A DNA stretch of 64,000 nt from Vibrio sp. Isolate32 (GTDB taxonomy: Bacteria > Pseudomonadota > Gammaproteobacteria > Enterobacterales > Vibrionaceae), in the NCBI RefSeq assembly GCF_022397955.1, contig NZ_JAKEUQ010000003.1:134373-198372 (forward strand). Direction: 5' to 3'. A program made the translations under genes and the position numbers. The first letter of the stretch is position 1; every line of letters begins with the position of its first letter. Under the pieces are notes generated by a model. It made no database searches, was not told the origin of the DNA, and worked only from the letters and a program-made list of their open reading frames with translations. Below are positions 55,847 through 62,540 of this stretch, piece by piece.

Positions 55847-56261
55847 TAAACGTATTCTTAATCGAAGATTAGGAAATATGTTTATTAGGTATTTTATGGT
55901 AAATAACCATTATGGTTAAATACACAGTATCAGTTGAGAAGAAACGAAGGCAGGGCATCAGATATCGAGCACTGCCTTATGATTATTAAATATAATTTAA
56001 CATAATATACATAATGCGCAGTATCTATGTGTGAAATCTGAGAGCTCCCTGATATATTTTACGTACAGAACCACTATTGACCACTTTTGGATTTGGCAAA
56101 ATAAACCACCTAAACAGGCTACTATTTCGTGTTTAAATTTTGATCTATCAAATAGTTATAATTAAAAATAAGGTGATTAAGCAATCAAATGCTGTGCATT
56201 TGGAGTTGCATTACCAATTAAAGTGTTAACATCAGAAAATGTTGTAAACTAGGTGTTTTAT
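55847..56261. other. Gene-free terminus region
   Basis: About 415 AT-rich bases without a gene. They hold the dif site (55995-56022) and, just before it, an inverted repeat (AAGGCAG/CTGCCTT, 55947-55978) that may end the vpsS transcript. Nothing else is recognised. Confidence 0.6.
55995..56022 (-). other. dif: dif chromosome dimer resolution site
   Basis: A 28-bp sequence in the standard XerC-6-XerD arrangement. On the plus strand the left 11 bases ATTTAACATAA are the XerD half, then TATACA, then the XerC half TAATGCGCAGT (56012-56022). From memory it differs from the E. coli site and the V. cholerae chromosome 1 site by only a few bases, mostly in the XerC half and centre. XerCD, activated by FtsK, resolves chromosome dimers here. 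It therefore marks the replication terminus of this chromosome. Confidence 0.92.
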
Positions 56262-56864
56262 ATGTTGCCTAAACTTTATAAGTTCAGATCGCTCCACGAT
56301 AGAAACATACAATCTATATCCGAGTGTTCGTTGTGGTTTGATTACGCTAAATCCTTTAATAACCCTTTTGATTCTAACCATATCTTCAGCCAATGCCTTC
56401 AAAATGATTTTAAGGTTATGTGTTTCTCACAGTCCAGCGACCACCCAATACTGTGGTCTCAGTATGGTGATAACTTCAAAGGTATGTGTATTGAGTATGA
56501 CCTTAACTGTTATGAGGGTGACGCAAACCTAAACTGCTTCGAGGTTCAATATGAAGACCATCCAAACGATATCTGTTTGCCCTTGTTAGATAATTTACCG
56601 CCATTACGCTTAGGTACCGAGCTCTTTAAGGTAAAGCACTCCAATTGGCGCTATGAACGAGAATATCGCTGGGTACTACCTAATGAAGAGCTTAAAGGCA
56701 ATAAATTGTTTCTTAACAAGCAGTGCCTGACTTCAGTCATTCTCTCAGAGCACGCTCCGGCGGATAGAAAGCTTAAACTGTTAATGACATGCCAACGCTT
56801 AGGTATTCCTGTCAAACAAGCGGTAGCCAAACAGGACTCATTCACCTTTGAAGTCGTTTGCTGA
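56262..56864 (+). CDS. DUF2971 family protein
   Basis: A 200-residue soluble protein of the DUF2971 type: YKFRSLHDRNIQSI near the start, LWFDYAKSFNNPFDSN, then HPILWSQYGDNFKGMCIEYD and HSNWRYEREYRWVLP, the usual conserved blocks. The family is patchily distributed and its function unknown; members often lie in accessory or mobile DNA. ATG 56262 with AGGTG upstream was chosen over GTG 56253. It stands alone, about 240 bases from dif, a known landing zone for integrating elements, so recent acquisition is possible. Confidence 0.8.
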   Translation: MLPKLYKFRSLHDRNIQSISECSLWFDYAKSFNNPFDSNHIFSQCLQNDFKVMCFSQSSDHPILWSQYGDNFKGMCIEYDLNCYEGDANLNCFEVQYEDHPNDICLPLLDNLPPLRLGTELFKVKHSNWRYEREYRWVLPNEELKGNKLFLNKQCLTSVILSEHAPADRKLKLLMTCQRLGIPVKQAVAKQDSFTFEVVC

Positions 56865-56926
56865 GAAGTATCCTGTGAAAATTCGTGGTTTGTCATCCTG
56901 TCACAAAGTGACAGTGCAACTTAAAC

Positions 56927-56956
56927 AAAAAGAGCCACATCAATTGTGGCTCTTTT
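56927..56956. terminator. Bidirectional terminator DUF2971 / HDOD gene
   Basis: AAAAAGAGCCACA, loop, TTGTGGCTCTTTT between convergent genes. Confidence 0.9.
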
Positions 56957-56958
56957 CA

Positions 56959-58179
56959 TTAAATCTTGTCGGTGATTTTACCTGGTCCCCTATTCTGCAT
57001 TTGCTCAATCGTCGTTACTGACATCTGAACATTCGAAAACCAATAAGGTCTGTGCTTAATATTAAAGAAGTCACTATTGCTCAGTGCTTCAAAAATTGAG
57101 AACTTTCTTCCTTGAGCCAGTGCTGCTCCGTAGAGGGTTCTTTCTAACACTGGAACATCGTTCACTTCCTCTAACAGCGCTCTCTTTATACACTGGTTGC
57201 CAGGGCTCCAATCAATAAACTCGACGAGGTTCTGAAGCAGCTTCAACTCAAGTTGCTCTACCATAGACTCTAGAAACTGAGTATTTGGAATGACTTCAGC
57301 GCAAGCGTAATATTCTTCATGTCTGTCACTGGCGTCTCGATAACCGAGCATAGTTTTCACCAAGGCATCTTCGAAAATTGAAGAAAAGTGATTACAAATC
57401 AAGAATAAAGGTAACACTCTCAAAACGCCAAGAAGGATGCCAACGTTCGGATCTTTAACGGACGTTTCTTGTAGCCTTATACGCGTAGCGTTTGAAGTCA
57501 CCACTAAGTGTTGCCAAACCTTCGGCACAATATGCTTGATATTGCCATCGTTCCACTTGATCAGCTGTTGGCTCATCAGTAACGGAAACAGCAGCCGACA
57601 GTTCTCTATACCGATTTGCCTTACTGCGACTTTAGGATCGAGTATGATTTTCGATTTCTTGCCGTATTTATCTGTAAACTCACGATTGGAAACAAATTCA
57701 ACAAGGCTAGAGCTAAGTCCCCGACTCTCTGATGAAATTTTGTGTAACTTGGAAAAGTTCAAAGACGGAGAATACGCGACACTAGCAAACTGATTGTAAT
57801 CTGGCAGCTGTGTGAACAGAGAGCTTATCAGTGTACCTTGAAGCTTCTCTAACATGAGCGCTGAAGCCGCGTCACTCACATCGTCAATAACATAACGTAG
57901 TGTTTGTTGTTTGGCCGCTACTTTCTCGCGTTTGGCGTTGACTCTATCTCGTTCACAACGCAAAAGAATGCGTTGATTATGTGAGATTCGGTCTGCCTCA
58001 TTAAATATGACGCTCTCACAATATCTATTTTCTAAGCTAAGCAGCGTGTCGACCGTGGATTGGTCGAGTTTATACTTTTCAGATATCAACCACTTAGTAA
58101 AACGAGTCTCAACGTTAATTGAAACTTTTCTAGAGATCTCTATGACTTCTGGGGTGTAATTTTTATTTGCTAACAACAA
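56959..58179 (-). CDS. HDOD-domain protein
   Basis: A 406-residue cytoplasmic protein. A charged helical N-terminal part (about 20-110, RCERDRVNAKREKVAAKQ) comes before a region (about 130-300) that looks like an HDOD domain (FTQLPDYNQF, LDPKVAVRQIGIENCRLLFPLL, HLVVTSNATRIRL), an HD-like fold without the metal ligands. HDOD proteins in vibrios are linked to signalling and motility, but the ligand or partner here is unknown. The stop codon lies three bases from the terminator stem. Its promoter region borders the small secreted-protein gene. Confidence 0.7.
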   Translation of the reverse strand: MLLANKNYTPEVIEISRKVSINVETRFTKWLISEKYKLDQSTVDTLLSLENRYCESVIFNEADRISHNQRILLRCERDRVNAKREKVAAKQQTLRYVIDDVSDAASALMLEKLQGTLISSLFTQLPDYNQFASVAYSPSLNFSKLHKISSESRGLSSSLVEFVSNREFTDKYGKKSKIILDPKVAVRQIGIENCRLLFPLLMSQQLIKWNDGNIKHIVPKVWQHLVVTSNATRIRLQETSVKDPNVGILLGVLRVLPLFLICNHFSSIFEDALVKTMLGYRDASDRHEEYYACAEVIPNTQFLESMVEQLELKLLQNLVEFIDWSPGNQCIKRALLEEVNDVPVLERTLYGAALAQGRKFSIFEALSNSDFFNIKHRPYWFSNVQMSVTTIEQMQNRGPGKITDKI

Positions 58180-58323
58180 CCGAGACTTTCCTTTGCCCTA
58201 ATCTTTTTTTGCAGCACATGCTGACTTTATAAGTGAGCTAAATATTAATAGAAATTAGAGATTGGTTCACGAAATTGTTTCATTAAAATTATAGATATTG
58301 AGTTATAGTGTATTAGGTGGTAG

Positions 58324-58635
58324 CTATTCTGATATGTGGAGACGAATATATTTCTCAGGAAAGCTGTATTTAAACTTTTTACGCTTAGGCAAGTGCTTTT
58401 TAGCCGCTTTACAGATTTTGCTATCTCCAGATGTTCTAACCTTTTTGATTTGTGCATAACCTTTGGCGTGCTTCATCTCAATCATAAGGTCACAATACCC
58501 TTCTAGCTCAATATGACTCTTGTTGAGACCTTTTAGAACGGTGGTTTTGATCTTTTTTGCGACTGGATTAATCAAAGAGTCGTCTGAAATTGCTAATAGT
58601 GGCAAACAACACAATAAAAGTACTAGATATCTCAT
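58324..58635 (-). CDS. Small exported protein with TolA C-terminal-like domain
   Basis: A 103-residue protein: signal peptide MRYLVLLLCCLPLLAIS, then a basic stretch and a domain ending with YCDLMIEMKHAKGYAQIKKV, GDSKICKAAKKHLPK and SFPEKYIRLHI. The paired cysteines and spacing resemble the C-terminal domain of TolA (which binds TolB), here without the membrane anchor and long helix. Start 58635 is favoured by GAGAACAGT. Function unknown. Confidence 0.65.
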   Translation of the reverse strand: MRYLVLLLCCLPLLAISDDSLINPVAKKIKTTVLKGLNKSHIELEGYCDLMIEMKHAKGYAQIKKVRTSGDSKICKAAKKHLPKRKKFKYSFPEKYIRLHISE

Positions 58636-58740
58636 ACTGTTCTCTATTCGTAAAAATTGAAAACAGTATAAAGACAATAGAGAGGTGTTTAGGACTAACT
58701 TAGTATGGTGTTGTATTAGACAACACGTAATTATCAGAGA

Positions 58741-59049
58741 TTACGCTTTCTTTGAGCCTTTCGATTTAAAGCGGTTATGCGGGAACACATTACGAATTCT
58801 CTGTTGAACACTCTTTGGTACATCCTTAGTGAACTTCAGATTGTAACCAGAGCGTTTCGCGTACACTTTCAGTTCACCTTTAAACGCATTATTGTGTCCA
58901 ATCTCTTGAAGGTTGTGTTTGAAACTTGGTGGTAGATGACCTTTTACTTGCTCAATAGCTCCATCATTGAATTTTATTTTTAGTACAGGCCTATCGACCG
59001 CAACCAGCCAAAATATCAACACTGCACCGATTAAGATTACATACATCAT
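58741..59049 (-). CDS. DUF3634 family protein
   Basis: A 102-residue protein with one N-terminal span (MMYVILIGAVLIFWLVAV) and a conserved polar part, GHLPPSFKHNLQEIGH, KGELKVYAKRSGYNLKFT and VQQRIRNVFPHNRFKSKGS. This is the DUF3634 family, confined to vibrios and relatives and of unknown function. GGTGACTTT precedes two adjacent ATGs; the first is used. It follows matP on the same strand after 23 bases, so it may be co-transcribed with it. Confidence 0.85.
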   Translation of the reverse strand: MMYVILIGAVLIFWLVAVDRPVLKIKFNDGAIEQVKGHLPPSFKHNLQEIGHNNAFKGELKVYAKRSGYNLKFTKDVPKSVQQRIRNVFPHNRFKSKGSKKA

Positions 59050-59072
59050 AAAGTCACCACTAATATTGATGG

Positions 59073-59528
59073 TTACTTATCGTCAGAAAGAAGCTTGCTC
59101 AAATCTTCTTTAAGGCTTGTTACCGTCTTACTCGCCTGTTCACTGCGAGATGCTTCACTTACCAGGTATTCGATGGCGTCAGACAAGGTGCACCCCAACT
59201 CATTCGCTCTTTGAGATAACTTTTCCCACACGCGGTAATCGAGGTCGATTGATTTCTTTTTTGTGTGAACCTGCTCAGCGTTAAAATGGCGTTTTCGCTT
59301 CGCTCTGATCGCTTGTTTAAGCTTATTATCGAGCTCTGGAGACATGTTGTCTGAGATCCATTCAAGTACGCCAGTTGGTTGATGCTCAAGCTTTAAGAGC
59401 GCTTGTATTGCGACCTCAGCTTCACTTGAATCAATATGGCAAGTGATCGATTCGCCTTCTTTCCATTTTTTGACCAGATAGTTCCATTTCCAACCACATT
59501 CTAAGTTTTCAAGTTGCTGATATTTCAT
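59073..59528 (-). CDS. matP: Macrodomain Ter protein MatP
   Basis: MatP binds matS sites and compacts the terminus region, delaying its segregation. The 151-residue protein has the N-terminal four-helix part MKYQQLENLECGWKWNYLVKK and a ribbon-helix-helix segment KKSIDLDYRVWEKLSQRA, followed by LSDAIEYLVSE and a coiled C-terminus for tetramer formation. It is divergent from lonH, as in E. coli. A one-mismatch matS sequence lies 25 bases upstream of its start, which suggests possible autoregulation. Confidence 0.95.
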   Translation of the reverse strand: MKYQQLENLECGWKWNYLVKKWKEGESITCHIDSSEAEVAIQALLKLEHQPTGVLEWISDNMSPELDNKLKQAIRAKRKRHFNAEQVHTKKKSIDLDYRVWEKLSQRANELGCTLSDAIEYLVSEASRSEQASKTVTSLKEDLSKLLSDDK

Positions 59529-59552
59529 GTCTAATCTCGCGAGTTAATTCTA

Positions 59553-59565
59553 GTGACAGCGTAAC
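59553..59565. promoter_or_regulatory. Near-matS sequence in the matP-lonH promoter region
   Basis: GTGACAGCGTAAC matches GTGACRNYGTCAC in 12 of 13 positions and lies 25-37 bases before the matP ATG. Confidence 0.5.
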
Positions 59566-59717
59566 CCAAAACAGGCTATTTAACAATTATTGTCTTGAAA
59601 GAATAGACCAAGATCATACTTATATTTGTCCTGTGATTGATCGCGTCGATATAGAGCTACAAGCGAGATCAGTTTTTCTATATACTCCCTACCTTATTAT
59701 CCTAATCAGAAACCTAA

Positions 59718-61370
59718 ATGACTCAAGTAGATTGGCGACATGTTACGCCTCAGTACGACGAATATAATGCTCAATTAGAGCAATTCCATGACATCTCGCC
59801 TCTCCCATTCTCAGTTATTCAACACCGATTCAGAGACGCGTTAACTCGCTTTGTCCGTTTATCTAACCTTTCACGTGTATTATTGGTGAATTCTCCGGAC
59901 AACTCGATCTATCGCCAAATGATCGTTGAATCTTTAGTTGCTGAATTAGATGACGATGCAAAGCCGGTTATCAAAACCGAATCTTTGAACGCGACCTCTC
60001 TGTTTGATCAAGTTCAATCACGTGATGGCAAAGTTGTTGCTACTAAGCCCGGTTTACTCGCTAGAGCGAACAACGGTTATCTGGTCGTGTCAGCTAATTT
60101 AATTCTTGCGAACCCAGGAAGCTGGTTGCTATTAAAGTCAGCACTGCTTGGGGAAGCTGTGGAGCCAATCAGCAGTAACCCTGAGCACTTGAATCAATCA
60201 CCAACACTTCCTCTTCCATACAATATTAAACTGATTGTCCTTGGAGACCGATCGCAACTCGGTGACCTGGATTACTTAGATAGCGATATTCAAACTGGTT
60301 TTTGTCTTTTCAGTGAAATTGAACAAGACATTAAACTATCTGAAGAAACTTTGATTCAATACCTTGGCTACCTTAAGTGGATTGTGCAACGTTTTGATCT
60401 ACCAAACATTACACAAAACGCGTTAACGGCGATTTTGACCGCTGGCGCACGAGAAACGGAAGATCAAAGTTACATTCCACTGTGTCCAATTTGGCATAAC
60501 GCATTGCTTAGCGAAGCACTGGTTGAAGCCAACCACGGCGAAATTGATATCCACCATGTCCAACAAGCTCAACAACACAAATACAATCGAGAATCATATC
60601 TTCCAGAGCGCGCTCTAGATGACATTCGCGATGGCCAAGTCATCATTGAAACCGAAGGTGAACAAGTTGGCCAAGTCAATGGTCTCACCGTCATCGACGT
60701 TCCAGGTCACCCAATCTCTTATGGTGAACCTGCACGTATTTCATGCGTTATTCACTTTGGTGATGGCGACATTTCAGATGTTGAACGTAAAGCAGAGCTT
60801 GGTGGTAACCTACATGCGAAAGGCATGATGATCATGCAGGCGTTTGTTAGCAGTGCATTAAACCTTGAAGATCCATTGCCATACGCTGCATCTGTCGTGT
60901 TTGAACAGTCGTATTGTGAAGTTGATGGCGACAGCGCTTCTCTCGCAGAGCTTTGCTCTCTAGTAAGCGCACTGTCTGGGTACCCTATCGACCAACAGAT
61001 TGCTGTAACAGGCGCAGTCGACCAGTTTGGCCGTGTACAAGCCGTTGGTGGCCTTAATGAGAAAATCGAAGGCTTCTACCATGTTTGTAAACACCAAGGA
61101 CTCACTGGTAAACAAGGTGTCATTCTGCCGAGATCGAATCTAAGGCATCTTGCTCTTAAACCAGACCTAATCGAAAGCATCAAAAACGAAGAATTTCACA
61201 TCTGGTCTGTGTCAAATGTAGACGAAGCTATTCCTCTAATTATGAACAAACCATTTAGAGACGATGAAGAAGAAAGCGTTCTTAGCAAAATCGCGGAACG
61301 TATTGAAAACTTTGAAAGACATGAGCACCCAATGGGAATTGTGGGACGCATCAAAAACTGGTTTGTCTAG
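59718..61370 (+). CDS. lonH: Lon-like protease LonH (YcbZ family)
   Basis: A 550-residue protein with a C-terminal Lon-type protease domain (about 330-500). The catalytic dyad is Ser406 in DGDSASLAEL and Lys449 in GGLNEKIEG. The N-terminal part is ATPase-like, but the place of the Walker A motif reads NSPDNSIYRQ, so nucleotide hydrolysis is doubtful, as in other YcbZ proteins. TGAVDQFGRVQAVGG is typical of S16 peptidases. It diverges from matP and is followed by fabA, the same order as in E. coli. Confidence 0.9.
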   Translation: MTQVDWRHVTPQYDEYNAQLEQFHDISPLPFSVIQHRFRDALTRFVRLSNLSRVLLVNSPDNSIYRQMIVESLVAELDDDAKPVIKTESLNATSLFDQVQSRDGKVVATKPGLLARANNGYLVVSANLILANPGSWLLLKSALLGEAVEPISSNPEHLNQSPTLPLPYNIKLIVLGDRSQLGDLDYLDSDIQTGFCLFSEIEQDIKLSEETLIQYLGYLKWIVQRFDLPNITQNALTAILTAGARETEDQSYIPLCPIWHNALLSEALVEANHGEIDIHHVQQAQQHKYNRESYLPERALDDIRDGQVIIETEGEQVGQVNGLTVIDVPGHPISYGEPARISCVIHFGDGDISDVERKAELGGNLHAKGMMIMQAFVSSALNLEDPLPYAASVVFEQSYCEVDGDSASLAELCSLVSALSGYPIDQQIAVTGAVDQFGRVQAVGGLNEKIEGFYHVCKHQGLTGKQGVILPRSNLRHLALKPDLIESIKNEEFHIWSVSNVDEAIPLIMNKPFRDDEEESVLSKIAERIENFERHEHPMGIVGRIKNWFV

Positions 61371-61388
61371 TACTGATCGGACTTGTTT

Positions 61389-61406
61389 AGCGTACACCTG
61401 TTCACT
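61389..61406. promoter_or_regulatory. FabR-type operator upstream of fabA
   Basis: AGCGTACACCTGTTCACT resembles the FabR palindrome (AGCGTACA-N2-TGTTCGCT) with one or two differences and lies 35-52 bases before the fabA ATG. FabR represses unsaturated fatty acid synthesis genes. Confidence 0.55.
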
Positions 61407-61440
61407 AATATGCACCTATCAAAAATCGGAGTAATTGATA

Positions 61441-61956
61441 ATGCAAAACAAACGTGATTCTTACACTCGCGAAGAGCTTCTAGCTTCAAGCCAAGGCGAA
61501 CTATGGCCACAAGGTCCTCAACTACCAGCACCAAACATGTTGATGATGGACCGCATCACTAAAATGTCTGAGACTGAAGGTGATTTCGGTAAAGGTTTGG
61601 TTCTTGCTGAGCTCGATATTACTCCTGACCTATGGTTCTTTGATTGTCACTTCCCTGGTGACCCTGTAATGCCTGGTTGTCTAGGTCTAGACGCTATGTG
61701 GCAGCTGGTTGGTTTCTACCTTGGTTGGGTTGGCGGCGAAGGTAAAGGCCGTGCTCTTGGTGTTGGTGAGGTTAAATTCACAGGTCAAATCCTACCTACA
61801 GCGAAAAAAGTAACTTACGAGATCCATATGAAGCGCGTTGTTAACCGTCGCCTAGTTATGGGCCTTGCAGACGGTCGCGTACTTGTTGACGGCAAAGAGA
61901 TCTATGTTGCTAAAGATTTGAAAGTTGGCCTTTTCCAAGATACGTCAGCATTCTAA
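61441..61956 (+). CDS. fabA: 3-hydroxydecanoyl-ACP dehydratase/isomerase FabA
   Basis: FabA dehydrates 3-hydroxydecanoyl-ACP and isomerises the product to the cis-3 form, the branch point to unsaturated fatty acids. The 171-residue protein shows [20 protein letters not shown] with catalytic His and Asp, and LMMDRIT near the start. ATG 61441 with CGGAG nine bases upstream was chosen rather than the TTG at 61435. A FabR-like operator lies in the promoter region and a strong terminator follows. Confidence 0.96.
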   Translation: MQNKRDSYTREELLASSQGELWPQGPQLPAPNMLMMDRITKMSETEGDFGKGLVLAELDITPDLWFFDCHFPGDPVMPGCLGLDAMWQLVGFYLGWVGGEGKGRALGVGEVKFTGQILPTAKKVTYEIHMKRVVNRRLVMGLADGRVLVDGKEIYVAKDLKVGLFQDTSAF

Positions 61957-61971
61957 TTAGATAGCTAGATT

Positions 61972-62002
61972 AAAATAAAGCAGCCATTGGCTGCTTTATT
62001 TT
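61972..62002 (+). terminator. Rho-independent terminator after fabA
   Basis: AAAATAAAGCAGCC, loop ATT, GGCTGCTTTATTTTT. Confidence 0.92.
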
Positions 62003-62149
62003 TGCCTTCAAGATATTTAGTTATAGTGCATCAATACCAATTTTAAAATAAGAATATGCCAAATCCACCAGCAATGAATGAAACGTCAAGATCATAGAAA
62101 CATTGCTCTTCGCCGTTTGCAAACTTTACCTAGCCCTAAAACTAACAAG

Positions 62150-62176
62150 GCTCCATTGCATTTTAAACAATGAAGC
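62150..62176 (-). terminator. Terminator-like hairpin after rmf
   Basis: On the minus strand GGCTTCATTG and CAATGGAGCC pair (one mismatch) around a nine-base AT loop and are followed by TTGTT. The weak T run makes it less certain than the others here. Confidence 0.6.
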
Positions 62177-62203
62177 CCTGACCTTGAATTCGTTGCGCTC
62201 TAT

Positions 62204-62377
62204 CTACTTGTAGAGACCTGCTTGTTTATCATCTCTGGCATCTCGCCAGCCACCTAACCAATAAGAGCGAGAATCCATTTGGCTATATGGGCAAGCTTCT
62301 TGTGACCTACCGTTTAAACCAGCTTTATAGCCTTGAGATTGTGCTCGTTCTAGTCGATCACGCTTTTGTCTCTTCAT
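62204..62377 (-). CDS. rmf: Ribosome modulation factor
   Basis: A 57-residue basic protein that pairs ribosomes into inactive 100S dimers in stationary phase. MKRQKRDRLERAQSQGYKAG, then RSQEACPYSQ and SRSYWLGGWRDAR match the family along its whole length. ATG 62377 with AGGA seven bases upstream is chosen; an upstream in-frame start would add 14 unrelated residues. Convergent with fabA, as in E. coli. Confidence 0.96.
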   Translation of the reverse strand: MKRQKRDRLERAQSQGYKAGLNGRSQEACPYSQMDSRSYWLGGWRDARDDKQAGLYK

Positions 62378-62495
62378 AGTGCAGTCCTCATACGGGTATT
62401 TCGATTTACTAACATACAATGATTACAACTTTGCGGAGCTTTTGTGACTCCAAGTTTAAGAATCGACCAATTTTCCGATTTTCTCAAGGCGAAAC

Positions 62496-62528
62496 AAAGC
62501 CCGAGTTCAGAATTGTGAACTCGGGCTC
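62496..62528 (-). terminator. Rho-independent terminator after the DUF3466 gene
   Basis: On the minus strand AGCCCGAGTTCA, short loop, TGAACTCGGGCTTTGTTT. Confidence 0.85.
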
Positions 62529-62540
62529 AAGAGAAAAAAA

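Noticed and set aside
55847-56261. Integrated filamentous phage or island at dif
   Set aside because: Only one dif-like site and no phage genes are visible on either side within the window.
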